Positions 34,146 through 45,325 of a DNA stretch of 64,000 bases are shown here, in pieces. Made by a program: the position numbers and the translations under genes. Below the pieces are notes generated by a model, which saw only the letters and a program-made list of their open reading frames with translations, did no database searches and was not told the DNA's origin. Position 1 is the first letter of the stretch; every line of letters starts with the position of its first letter. This DNA comes from Phanerochaete sordida (lineage: Eukaryota > Basidiomycota > Agaricomycetes > Polyporales > Phanerochaetaceae), in assembly GCA_019973155.2 (NCBI GenBank), contig BPQB01000066.1, positions 124,001 through 188,000 on the forward strand, given 5' to 3'.

Positions 34146-34534
34146 TCAGCTCATCTGAGCAGGCTGAACGATTGACCAACTTGAGAAGACGAAAAATCAC
34201 GAACTGTGGAGGGGGTATTGGCGAACTGGATGCCTAAGGAAATATCCCCAAAGGGAAGCCCTAACTTCCCCATCTCGCGTGTAGACCTCATTCTGAGTGT
34301 CGTGGCTAATAGGATCGCCGGCGAGGCAGTCTCTGCCCGCAGTGCGTATCTTTATATCAGCGCAGATCCACGTACAGGAATCTCCCCGAGGCTGAAGTAG
34401 AATACTTAGTACAGTATCGAGTGTTCCAATTCCAAATTCTATAGATAAGGTGCCACTCGAACAAATGAGAGCAAAGCGTGACCGGTCCGGTGTCAGAGTC
34501 AATCCAAACGAGCCAGGGTATCGGGGACATTCGC
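34146..34534. other. intergenic between reductase fragment and hemerythrin gene 2
   Basis: No gene is recognised. It contains the 3' flank of hemerythrin gene 2. Confidence 0.4.
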
Positions 34535-35558
34535 TCAGTTGCTCTTCGGGACGAACTCCCAGAACTAGATCTCGCATGAGCATGCCAATTACAGATAATC
34601 AAGTGTAGCGATACGTACGCGCCGGTAGGGTATCGCGAAGACATATGGAACCAGGACGTGCTTGAGGAGCCCAGGTACAGGCGGGAATGCCGTCCACTTG
34701 GGCTTACAGAGCATCGCGAATGTGAGAAAACGCGTGACCGGCTACATGGACACATAGATGAGGCGCTGCAGGAGCGAGGACAGGGATGAAGGCACGCACG
34801 TATTTCTTGACGTAAGCCTGCGTAACCTCCGCGATATGCTTCATCTCGGCCTCCGTCAAGCCCGCAGCCTTAAGTTTCTCAGGCTCGAGGTGCGTAACCT
34901 CGTTTACCAGCTGCATAGCAATGAGTGACTGCGGAGATAGGACTTGAACTTAAAATGCTCACGTGTACTGAGAGCGGGGGCGCGAAACTGTCAATCAGCT
35001 CGCGCAGCTTCGCACCATCGAAGGGCGTCGGCGTCTGGTCTGCGGGAGTAGTCTTGTCGAGGCCGTATGGGTGACCAGCGGGGAGGCAAGATGCAAGGTA
35101 GCTCTCGAACGCGGTGATGCCTTCCTGGAAGGCACCGTGCTCCTCTTGCACGAAGCGCGTGTCGAGCTTCGGCTCATACATCGCGAAGTACGCCTCTTCC
35201 TCAAATCTATGTAAAATATGAGCAAGAGCACATATGACAGGAGAAGAAGTATCGTACTCGTGGTGTGAATGCAGCACGGCGCACCAGAGCAGGCAGAAAC
35301 CAGCGAAGTTCGTCTGCTTCTGCGGAGGTATGGCTGGTGCTTGCTGCAAAACCGAAATACGAAGCTCGTTAGGGCGTGTTACATGAAGATCGCGTGGCAT
35401 CGTACCTCGTAGATGGCTAGCAACGCGTTTAGGAACGTGACATGCGCCCCAGCCATCTCCCAGTGCTGCATTGTCCACGGGTCATTCGGGACTGGGCCGC
35501 CGGCGGAGGGCTTGAACGCCTCGATCGCGTCGCGGAGCGCAGCGGATGTGTCGGCCAT
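34535..35558 (-). CDS. hemerythrin-like (HHE) protein 2
   Basis: Six exons (35558-35406, 35343-35258, 35206-34969, 34928-34800, 34741-34619, 34564-34535) give 252 aa. Exons 1-3 have exactly the same lengths as in the neighbouring copy (153, 86, 238 nt), and exon 6 is 30 nt in both. The metal-binding pattern is kept: GAHVTF, HSHHEFEEE and QEEHGAF. The end reads FWEFVPKSN instead of FWEFAPKGS. The two genes are a tandem duplication, more recent than the deacetylase set by similarity. Function is as for copy 1: probable di-iron four-helix bundle. Confidence 0.88.
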
Positions 35559-37381
35559 ACTGTAAGCGTGTAGGAGGAAAGACGGGGGAAGGTTGGAAGG
35601 TAGCAACTGCGACGAGGCGTCCGGCGCCGTGGCATTTTATTCGAGGTGTTGGACGCTCAGGAGGGGCGCGTGCGGGGGTAGCGCGCGATCCGCATCAGCG
35701 ATGCAGGGCGGGCAGTGTTCGAGACGCCAAGTTCGGGAGTCAGGCGTGCCAAGGATGCCGCGGATGCCAGCAGAGGGGCTCGTGCTGGCTCGTGGCGCAG
35801 ATGCCGCCAGCCCAGGCGCGGGCGCTCCGCGATCTTGTCACGGATGCATTCGCACACAGCTAATTATGGCCGCAGATACGCCACACTGAAACAAGGCTGC
35901 GATCGCAACGACGGCTGTCGACGTTTCCCTTTGGGCGCGTTGATCGACAGGGTCCTTCTGGGCGTCATGTTTCAATGGGCCTGAGTCGGCGCCGACGCTG
36001 TGAGCACAGACGCGGCATCGCTCGGGATTCATGTCAGGAAAATCGCAATGTCGCGGGTGGGCGAGGGTGTACGGCGATCACGGGGGCGGGGTCGATACGT
36101 GAGAGGCGAGGAGCAGCAGTTATTGCGCATTACGGCCCTGAGTGGAGCTACGGTTCGTGGGTCTGCGCGTGCAGGCATTGGCATATCATGTCGGCGCTAG
36201 CGATTACCATCTAGAACGCTATGCGAAGTGAGATGGTGAGGAGTCATGCGTCGTGTAACTCACCGCTCAGCACGCCCACGCATTAGCAATGAGGCCTCGA
36301 TGAGGCCTGCGAAACAATGAACTTGTAAACGACGAGGTTGTTCCGCGGTCAGGCGCACTCCTGGATGTAATCGTCAGCCCGCTGAGAGGTAGTCCGCATC
36401 ACCACCTACCCAATGGACGCATCCGCGATCCCGACTGCCAGCGCCCAACCTTATAGCTGCTGGTAGATATCTGGTGGCTTCAACGATGGAAGGATCTCAG
36501 CATCATGGATACAAATTAGGTTTGCTATACATCCCAAGCGGCCTTAGCCTATCAAAGGGAAGGCCAAGTAGGCACCAAAGCCTATCAAGCTTCAGCACAG
36601 CGGGCGCGACGAGGTCGCCCCTTTGAACGACAGGCATATCCGAAAGGCAGCGGAGCGCAGGACCAAGGTCAATTAAACTGCGCACGTTCATCACTCCAAG
36701 GCAAACCCAAGCACGCACTGAGATGCGACGCGGTTTCCGCAGCATCACGCCGCCCATTGCTGAAAAATCTTGTGCACAGCCCCAATTCCACGGTATGCGT
36801 TGCTGCCCGGGGGAGAAAGGGGTCATTCGACGCTCCTGCAAAAGAAACTAGATCGCCGTACCTTATTTTTCCTTCTCTTAGCAAAGCCTTCGTCGACTAG
36901 TGACGGTCAAATTGCTACGTGGAAAAGGAAAGGATCAGCTTGCGACGCATTACCTGCTTCTGCAGCACGGCAGCAGCTGGCAGGTATGCGTCGTCTCACA
37001 CAACCCCGCTCGCCGCGTCGCTGCGCTCATATTCCGAATCCGATCAGTACTTAGCCTCATGGTTCATGCATGCGAGTGATGCCGCCTAAGCTTGATGCGT
37101 AGGACATGATGCTAAAAGTGTTGTTAGGCTGCAGTTACTCAATGAGATCGGAGAGTAGACCGTGCGCGCTCCCCGATGCGACTACGTCAGATTATCCTCT
37201 GTCTTGACGGGATACGCTGAAGCTGGTCACCACAGCAGCACCGCTGACGAAACGAAGATAAAATAAATGCTAAAAATTACAGTCTCTAGCGGGACATGTT
37301 AGGGCTGTCGATAACGACTAAGGTCGAATGCACGCACCATATTCTACACAATCCAACAGGCCGAGAAGCAGGTCAGGTGTG
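35559..37381. other. intergenic, 1.8 kb without a recognised gene
   Basis: The promoter of hemerythrin gene 2 should lie next to 35559. The remainder has short ORFs on both strands without motifs or splice patterns. No tRNA or repeat was recognised by eye. Confidence 0.4.
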
Positions 37382-38978
37382 CTAGCAATCGGTCTCGAGA
37401 ACGACTGTTTTTTCGGTCTCCACAGCCTGGCTCAATTTAATCAGATACGATCGCATTCGTCGAACAGTAGCACTCACCCGCTCCTTCATCTCCAAGTCGT
37501 CGGTATGAACCCACACCTGCTCATGGACATGCACGCCACCAAAGCTAGACATGGCCGACTCCGCCCCGCTGCGATCCGCGCTAAGCGCGACAGCTGCGCG
37601 GCTCGGGGAACGCGCGGTACTGCCATGCAGGCGGATGCTCCAGTTGCGCCTCGTCCCGCGGCGCGTCGTGTAGCTGCTTGCTGCCGGGCGATGGGTAGAC
37701 CCCGGGTGAGTGTCTGCGGCAAAGGGCGACGGCTCGGTCGGCGCCTCGCGCCGCGCGCCGCGGATGTGGATGCGGCTGTTGAAGAGCACGAGGAGCGCGT
37801 TGCTGTAGAGCTTCGCGAGGATCGCGCCGACGGCGGCGTAGTACGCGCGCTGCGGGAGCGCTACGTACAGGATAAGCACGAGGACCGCCGCAAGCGCTGT
37901 GTCGCGGTGCACCTGCATGAGACGACGCAGTGAGACATGGGAGCGGCCGGCGTACCTGTGAGGATGCCGGTCTTGACGACGAGGTGGACGATGCGGCTGA
38001 TGAGCGCGCGTGTCTCGGGATAGTGCGTGTCTTTGTGAGTGAGCTGCAAGACTTTAACATCCTCTGGTTTGTTCGATGGGTAACGTAGAACGCGTACCAG
38101 GTAGGCCATCATCGCGGCGATGATGACATCGCAGACCGCGCTCCCTGCCAGTCAGATCTTCGGGGACAATCAGCGGATGAACATCAAGAAGGCAGTAAAC
38201 CTACGATGGTGACAGAATGTGCCCGCGCCTCTAGCCCTTCAAACGTTCCGATGATGGCAGCCTGAACGCCTGTCGCGATCCCCGTGATGCCCTGTAGGAG
38301 GGCAAGCTGGTCCAGACAATCAGCTTCGAAGACCTCCGAGGGACCCACGGAATGACTTACCGCCGAGATGACCGCCATGAGTACCCAGCCGTACGCATCC
38401 GCGAGATAGCCAATCCTGTATGCGTAGTATAGCTGCACAGTGCAGCTCACTGGAGTGTATCAGCTTCTCCTAGCCGTCTGCTCGAGGCGTGGCCCGCACC
38501 GATGCTCGAGAAAACGGGCACAGCGAGCCACTCGTTGTGCATTCCATTCAGCGACGCGCTGTCGCCAAAGTGGCGCGCGTAGACGTCGAAGACGTCCGCG
38601 GTGACGATCATCGTCTGCGCAGTGTCGAGCAGGAAGACGCCATAGACGAGCGTCTTCGCGGGCCAGCGGTCCCGGGGGAACGCGAGGTGGTACAAATCTG
38701 CGGATCGGGCATGGATACAGGTGCGTTGAATGGAGCGGCAGCGCGGGGCACGTACAAACCTGCATCGTGAGGACGCCATAGAGGCCCCAGTTCAAGAGAC
38801 TGCCGATGAGCTGTGGTCGTGTGAGTATACGCTGCTTTTCGAGTGAGCAAGGCAGGAGGAGCGTACCAGCGGCGCGGCGCTTTGGAACATTCTTCGGTCA
38901 GCTTCAGACGACGAGAATACAGGATGCAGATACTCACATAGGTTCTACATCGGGGAGAGCGGCGTCGCGGACGTGCAT
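37382..38978 (-). CDS. DUF6534 seven-helix membrane protein 1
   Basis: Ten exons (38978-38938, 38879-38867, 38810-38756, 38697-38500, 38449-38361, 38306-38201, 38144-38098, 38043-37956, 37896-37478, 37426-37382) give 366 aa. Landmarks of the basidiomycete DUF6534 family are present: LNWGLYGVLTMQVYLYHLAFPRD, SCTVQLYYAYRIG, QGITGIATGVQAAI and YYAAVGAILAKLYSNALLVLFNSR. Transmembrane helices are followed by a cytosolic-looking tail. Exon 2 is a 13-nt microexon shared with the other two copies. Compared with the copy at 45.3-46.7 kb, the Trp codon in LWLAG is TGA here (ATC TGA CTG GCA). The model stays open only if a later acceptor (GGCAG at 38145) is used together with donor GTTTAC, dropping four residues. 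The biochemical role of the family is unknown. Confidence 0.72.
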
Positions 38979-39845
38979 CTTTGGTAGCACAAACGCGAAT
39001 CGGCGTCCGCAGCCCCTGGGTGGAGCCTTATAGCGAGTTGCGAGGCCCTGATGACCGCCGCCGCCGCCTATCATCATCCCACGACAGCCGTACAGCCTCG
39101 ACACACCCGGCGCAACGTCGTTGGGACAGGGTTCATGTGGCGGACGGAGGGAACGTCGTGCCGAATGGAGGATGCGCAGGGGGATCCTTGGGAACTCATA
39201 GCGGCGGATGAGGCGGCATTTAACTTTCGAGGACAGGAAGCCCGTAAGGTGATGGGGACTCTATGTCGGAATCACCTGTACCTGTGATGGGCTCATATAT
39301 CGAGGTGCATTCTCCCGCGGACGGCGAGGAGCGAGTGCATGCGGTCGATGCCCGATGGTACGTCGGCAGCAGCACCGCAATTTGGGAGTGCGTTCTCATG
39401 AGATATTTTGCAAAGGGTATCCGCATGCCGAACCTATACCGTGGTAATTCGGTGTGTTAGTGTGTACTTCGTATATGGTAGCCGTCCGGTGGCTAGACAT
39501 TATTTGACTGGCATACGATCATCAGCCTGGGAAAGTGTCCCACGAGTATGTCACTCACCTTCTGACAGAACATATGTCTTCGAGACAGACTTGTAGTGTT
39601 CAAAACCTGCGAAAGGCTCCATAGAACACTGCGCGCACAATTGTGTGCGTTGTTACAGGAATTCTCAAAGTGATGGACCTGATGAGAACAGCGAAGGACC
39701 TGCTCTCAAATACTCTGGAGGGCTCAGACTACTCCGAAGCTCGTTGAACGATGAGTTCGAGTGGCTCTTGCACCGTGCAGTGGCAGGTCATCTGAAAATG
39801 CAGTCTATTGGTACCCAAACCGGGACACCTCGAACGGCGCTGCCA
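38979..39845. other. intergenic between DUF6534 copy 1 and Tdp1
   Basis: The promoter of the DUF6534 gene should lie next to 38979. No other gene is recognised. Confidence 0.45.
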
Positions 39846-42319
39846 TCAACCCTGGGCGGCCTCAGAAAAATACACGCTCTCCTCCTGCATCTACACCACC
39901 ATCAGCCCCCGCACCCCAAAACAACACCATGACTCACCCAAGGCTCGTCCGTCCCCAGCACGTACTTGCGCGGCGGGCGCTCCCAGCACGCCACGCGGTC
40001 GGCGTCCTGCGGCGTGTCCAGCGGGACGAGCACGCCGAGCTCGTAGTTCGTGACGTTCAGCACGGGGTTGAACGCGCTCCCGCTGAGCGTGCCCCACGCG
40101 CTCGGCGTGAAGTTGTGCGAGCCAACGTACGCCCAGCCCGCGTGCGCCTGCGGGGGCGGCACCTCGACGATCTCGTCGTCGCTCGCGTCCGCGTGCGCGC
40201 GGCTGCTGCCCGCGCGTGCGGACGCCGCGGCGAGCGCGCCGTCGCGGAACGTCGCGAGGATCATCTGCGTGCGAGGTCAGCTGGAGCGTACCAGTCGGTG
40301 CAGGGAGGCGCACCTTGGAGTGCATGAGCAGCCCGCCACGCTTGCTGTTCGAGTCATGGAAGAGCTCGCGCGGGAAGCCCGCGGCCTGCCACTGGGCGCG
40401 GCGGCAGAACATGGTGCCGGCGCCGGGCTCGCCGAGCGCGCTGCGCTGGACGGTCGCGCGGCTCGGGAAGAGGATCTTGACGGGGGGCAGCGGGAGGCGC
40501 GTGCGGCGCGTGCGCGGGACGTCGAGCCACGACTCGGCGCTCTCGCCGCGCGCGGAGACGTAGAACTCGTTGAGCCACTGCGTGGTGTAGTTCCCGATGG
40601 ACGAGCCCTGGCACTCGAGCGCGAGCTCTTTGCCCTTGGGCGTTCGTAGACCGAGGTACTGAAGCGCTTTCATGAGGCCGGGGTGTCCTGTCAGGATTAC
40701 CTGCGATAGGCGTCAGCTAGGGGATTGTCATAGGGGCTCTCGAGCATACCTTGGGCCAGCCCTCATGCTTCCCCGCTAGCGAGGGTATCAGCGCGACCTT
40801 GACTTTCGAGAAGTCCCACTTCATCCGCAAGTCTTCGATCCGTTTGAGCGGAAGGCTGTCATGCTGATCCCGTCATCAGCCCCACCGCCGGATTGTCATG
40901 ATAGTACTACTTACGCCAATTTTGCTCAGGCTTATCAGCGCTGGCGCAACATTCACGCCGTGCAGGACGCGCATGAACGCAGCCGGGAAGTCGTGTGCTT
41001 TGGAGTCGTGCGTAATGGGTGTCGCGCGGAGGGGCACGTCTTGCAGCCAGACGCTCTGCAGGCGCACCATTTCAGTTCGCGGCGGCATAATGGAGCGCAT
41101 ACGCTTACGTTCTCGACGTCCCGCCAGTCATACTCGATGACGTTCGCGGTCGAGACCACAACGCGCAGCCGGCCAGTTTTGTAGAAGAGCTGCGGCGCGA
41201 GTGAGCAGATGCATACGTGCATTTTTCAGACACGGCTCACCAACATGAACTGCGGAGGCCGTTAAGATCATAGTTGGCCGGTGCGCGAAGAATTAGGGGT
41301 CACCTTCATATGCTGGCACCCTCGGCCGCCTCTCAGGAACGGCGTCGTCTTGATCCAGTTCGGGAGGACCTCCTTGATCGTCTCGTTCCCTGCTCGTGCT
41401 CAGCGTGTGCACACGCGCTCGCAATATACTCGAGTACACACCCGCCGGATCCTGCGTGACGACAACAACCGGCGTCTCGCGGTTGAAGAAGCTGTAGAAC
41501 CACGGCAGGTTAATGACATACGCCGCCACGACCGCGAACGCAATCTCGTCCCTCTACACCGCAGTCAGCATCCTCCACGCGCGTTGAGCAAAACCACGCA
41601 CCGCGCCCAGCACCTCCGTGAGCCGGAACACCGGCCGCGCGTCCTTCGCGGGCTCCGCATGCTTGTTCGCCGTCTGCCGGAGCGCGCCCGCCCAGAAGAG
41701 GCCTTCCTCGGCGCGCGCGGGCGCGCCGCGGCTGCTGTGAAGGACGTCGGCGCGCGGCGCATGCGAGAGCGGGGAAACGCGTTGCCTTTTCGTGCCCGGC
41801 CCTCCCGCACTTGCACTTGCACCCACACCTGCACCCGCACCCGCACCCGCAGCCCCGGCCCCTCCGTCGCCGGGCTCGCCAGGCTCGCCGCCCTCGTCGT
41901 CGTCGCGCGCGCGCTTCCCGGCGGCGATGTCGGGGCGGAGGCGCGCCTGGCGCGCGAGGCGCTCGCGCTCGAGCTGTGCGCGGTCGAAGAGGAACGCGCT
42001 CCCGGGGCGCGTCGGCGCGGGCGGCGAGGCCTCGGCGACGCTCGAGCCGGAGCTGCCATCGCTTCCTTTGTGCGACTGCGCTGCGTATGAGGAGGAGGGC
42101 TGGGCGCTGCGCGCGGGGGGCTCGTCGTCGTCGTCGAGGATCTCGATGATGTCTGCCGGGTCGGGTTTTGGTTTTGTGGTGGGTTTGGGTGGTGGAGCGG
42201 GCGCGGCCTCTTGCATGCTGCGTGCGATGGCGCTGCGCAAGACGGGTTGGTAAGGAGTGCAGGGAGGTGCAGGTGGCGACTCACAGCGCGATCTCTTCGT
42301 CGTCGAATCCGTCGGCCAT
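39846..42319 (-). CDS. tdp1: tyrosyl-DNA phosphodiesterase 1 with N-terminal ubiquitin-interacting motif
   Basis: Eleven exons (42319-42285, 42232-41602, 41553-41442, 41389-41304, 41249-41241, 41189-41109, 41055-40915, 40863-40750, 40700-40314, 40264-39938, 39890-39846) give 655 aa. The first catalytic His/Lys is in CQHMKFML (His286, Lys288) and the second in LLMHSK (His530, Lys532). GSHNFTPSAWG follows as in Tdp1. The enzyme cleaves 3'-phosphotyrosyl bonds left by trapped topoisomerase I. Residues 8-21 (EEIALAIARSMQEA) match a ubiquitin-interacting motif. Residues 22-190 are disordered, with an acidic IIEILDDDDE patch and Gly/Ala repeats. Exon 5 is only 9 nt and encodes three residues directly after the first HxK motif. 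The acidic patch IIEILDDDD could also act as a SUMO-interacting motif. Confidence 0.95.
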
Positions 42320-42871
42320 GTCGCGCTGGTCCTGCTATATCAGGATTCTATGAGGATAGGTTGTGCAAGATCGTTGTGCGGCCAAGGTAGCGGACGCGGC
42401 CTGCTCTGAGGCGAGTATATGCGCTGGAGAAGTGGCGGTGGTAGTAGGAGAACGAACGCGCTTGGAACCAATTTACCGTGACGCGTGGAAAGAACTGGAT
42501 CACGTGCGCGGTTTAGGGGAGGCCAATCACAACCACCGCAACACGCTCGCTGCGAAACTCGACCACACGGAGACGTAAAACCCGAAGTTCCTTTGTTAGA
42601 CCACAAGACCGAGGGTATAGGAGCGATTACATGCATATCGTATCATAAATACCAGCCCACACGCCAGTGTACCGTATACAGAGTGTGTAAGTAAGTGAGT
42701 GGCATATCACCAAGGGGGAAGAGGAAGAAAAGGCGTCTCGAAAGTTCAGGGCCGGCGTGCGGGCTTGTGGGCGTGTAGTAGGGGAGGGGAGAGTCCGTAA
42801 TGTCTGGGGGTCGAGTCCAAGCAGCCGCAGTACGGTATACGGCCATACGTGAGATAGGATGGGGGCGGGGC
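42320..42871. other. intergenic
   Basis: Promoter space of Tdp1 and 3' region of the GPI protein gene. No gene is recognised. Confidence 0.45.
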
Positions 42872-43916
42872 TCATAGCAGCGTCAGCGCGCCGCCGAGGA
42901 CGCACATCACAAGCGTGCCGAGCAGCGCGAGCAGCTGCGGGAAGGTGCCGTCGAGTGCTCGCCAGCCGGGCGCCAGGACGCCGTTCGCGTTCGGCGGGAA
43001 GGTCGTCGCGAAGACGGCCGTGGGATTTGGCGAGCCCGAGACCGTCACCGTCGCGACGCTGCTGTCTGTCGTGGCGCTCGTGTTCGCTTGTGAGCCGATT
43101 GAGAATTTGGTCGAGGTCGCGAACATGTTGCCGGAGGTTGAGTTGAGGAAGAGCAGGTAGTAGTCGTCTGCTGGAGGGATGTCTTGCAGGAAGATATTAA
43201 GAGCACCGGGCTTTGTTGGAGCTGCGAACAGGCACGATCAGCATAATGTTCAAATGCTTGCAAGGGTGGACAAAGCGAAGGCCGGAAGGTTCGACGAAGT
43301 GATGAAGGAGCGCTCGAACGAGCGACGCGCGATTCACCACGAAAACGAGCGAGCACAGCGATCCTCGGCTCTGGCCCGCGTAACCTCAGCCAGAAGACGG
43401 CATGGGACCCAACAGTCCTAGCAAGGACTCCGGCCCAGCGTCGGAATTTTCGCTCGCTTCTCGCGCTTCTGCGGACCTCCGATAGCCATCGCACGCTGCT
43501 GCCCGCCCTCCCGCGCCCCCGGCGCCATCCCGCCCTGCATCTCCACGGCCCAACGCCCCATCGCGAGGCGCCGCCGCCAAGCCGCGCCGTATCGCAACGG
43601 CCGCCCAGGCACCCCCGAAGCGAGAAAAGACACGCACCGTCCTTGGCGACGAAGATGAGGCCGTCCATGCTGAGGCGCGACATCTCGATGTCGACGCCGT
43701 CGACGCCGTCGCCGACGCCCTTGGTCCAGGTGACGAGGTTCGCGGCGCCGTTCTGCCACTGGGTGCCCGCCGTGGGCTGCTGGATGATGAAGTCTGCGTG
43801 TGCGTGAGCATAGTCTACATGATGATGTGCAGGCGCGGGCACTCACAGTTGGCGTGCACGGCGGGGAGGCACCACGCGAGGAGGAGCGTGAGGAGGCCGG
43901 TCGGGAGGGGCTGCAT
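42872..43916 (-). CDS. Kre9/Knh1-like Ser/Thr-rich GPI-anchored wall protein
   Basis: Three exons (43916-43847, 43793-43638, 43221-42872) give 191 aa. The start MQPLPTGLLTLLLAWCLPAVHA is a clear signal peptide. The FIIQQPTAGTQWQNGAANLVTWTKG region matches the Kre9/Knh1 N-terminal fold, and IPPADDYYLLFLNS closes it. A Ser/Thr-rich linker follows. The extreme C-terminus (LLALLGTLVMCVLGGALTLL) is a hydrophobic GPI-attachment tail. Such proteins reside at the plasma membrane or wall and are linked to beta-1,6-glucan assembly in yeast; the basidiomycete role is inferred. The second intron (43637-43222, 416 nt) is far longer than any other in the window and is partly open in the exon 2 frame, so an alternative isoform is possible. 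Confidence 0.9.
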
Positions 43917-45325
43917 GCTGGGCGGGGCGGGGCGGTTGAAAACGAGCGTTGTGAACGAGCAGTGGGCAGATGCAGACACGGAGGCGCAGAGGGCAGGCCG
44001 GGTTAAGAGGCGGACGTGCGAGGCCGGGGGAGCGGCGAGGACGGGGCGGTGGACGTTGTCTGCGAGGGCCAGCGGCGATGGCGAGCCCGCTGGGCTTCTG
44101 CGCTTTGGCCCTGTTTGCGCGCGCGCCTAGCGCCCCGCGTACCTGTCACGGCCAGGTCACGACCGTCGCCACCGCCCGCCGCGCTGCAGATCTCGACCTG
44201 CACAGGCTGGCGAGCATGCGAGGCGAGAGGGCAGCCGAGGGCGAGTGGCTGGGCATGCATGCTGGGTTGGCGACGACGACACGGTATAAGGCCTGCCGTC
44301 GCTGTGTCGGTAACCTCCATACCAGGGCTTCCCAGTCTCGATAGTACTGACGTGAAAGCTGTCACTGCGATTGGGAAGATCCTGCGTAAAGTACGTCCGC
44401 AGACATGCATACGGCGCGCCCATCGACTTTGATGTATTTGTTGCTACCTCATACGAATCTGCTTCTCTAGATAAACAGCGGCTTCAAGAAGCTGGCATCC
44501 CTACCATACTTATGCGTTGACGGTCATGGAGTCTATCAAACGAGCGCAACCACAGACATGTTATGCATACATTTTACAACCCAAAGAGCCTCAGCGTACA
44601 TGTGAAATGCACTGATTCTGGCTGGGTTTTGTGAAGCTCCTCCGAGGTGGATGTCACCTCGAAGACCTGGCTGCATCATGACAACGAGTTTGAACAGGAC
44701 GAAGGGCGGTGCATGGCTTTTTGCAAGCCTGTCGCTATATCCGCAATTTACACTTATTATAATAAGGCAAGCATGCACGCTCTTCTGCTCCCGCGATGGC
44801 TCTGAAAGATCTGAAAACACGGTTGCATCGCCAGAACGCCCAATATCGCCATTGGCATTCCGCACGCCATAGCCCTGGGAGGCTTGGCTGCCCCTCCTAC
44901 CCCACCAGCACGCCAAAAATCCTCGAGCCGCTTCTTATGTGAACATCGACACGCATACGGGTCCCAAGCCCTCGACGCACCGCCCCGCGTGGGTGCACTC
45001 GCCTGCGCACGTGAGAGGATCCTGCCCGCGCAGTCACCTTCGCGCCCTCCGCATCACCAGCCTCCTCCGTCGCACTGCACCGTCACCGGGACGCCCATCT
45101 TGCACTCGATTTTGAGGCAACGGTTCTCAGCGCCAGCGCCGCCGCCGTCGAGATCACTGCTCGCACGTCGGCACACCGTGCGCCAAGTGCCCGAGGCTGT
45201 GGACCATCTTTCAGGGCCTCCCCACCGCTGGATCTGCGCGCGGCTCGGCGAGAAGGATAAGTACACAATGGCTCCTGGCCCCCGCGCGCGATAACTGTTC
45301 CTTCCTCCTCCTCCTGTGGGACCAA
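43917..45325. other. intergenic, divergent promoters
   Basis: This 1.4-kb gap separates the GPI protein gene (minus) from DUF6534 copy 2 (plus). Its GC-rich part yields chance ORFs; no motif was found. Confidence 0.45.

Noticed and set aside
35559..37381. Search for tRNA genes in the larger gaps
   Set aside because: No clear GGTTCRANNCC B-box paired with an A-box and acceptor stem was found by eye.
41281..42090. 269-codon plus-strand ORF
   Set aside because: Antisense to Tdp1 exons; the Gly/Ala repeat on the coding strand produces the apparent Pro/Ala repeat.
43045..43842. 265-codon minus-strand ORF in the Kre9/Knh1-like gene
   Set aside because: Starts in exon 2 and reads through the long intron out of frame with exon 3; the spliced model gives a proper GPI tail.
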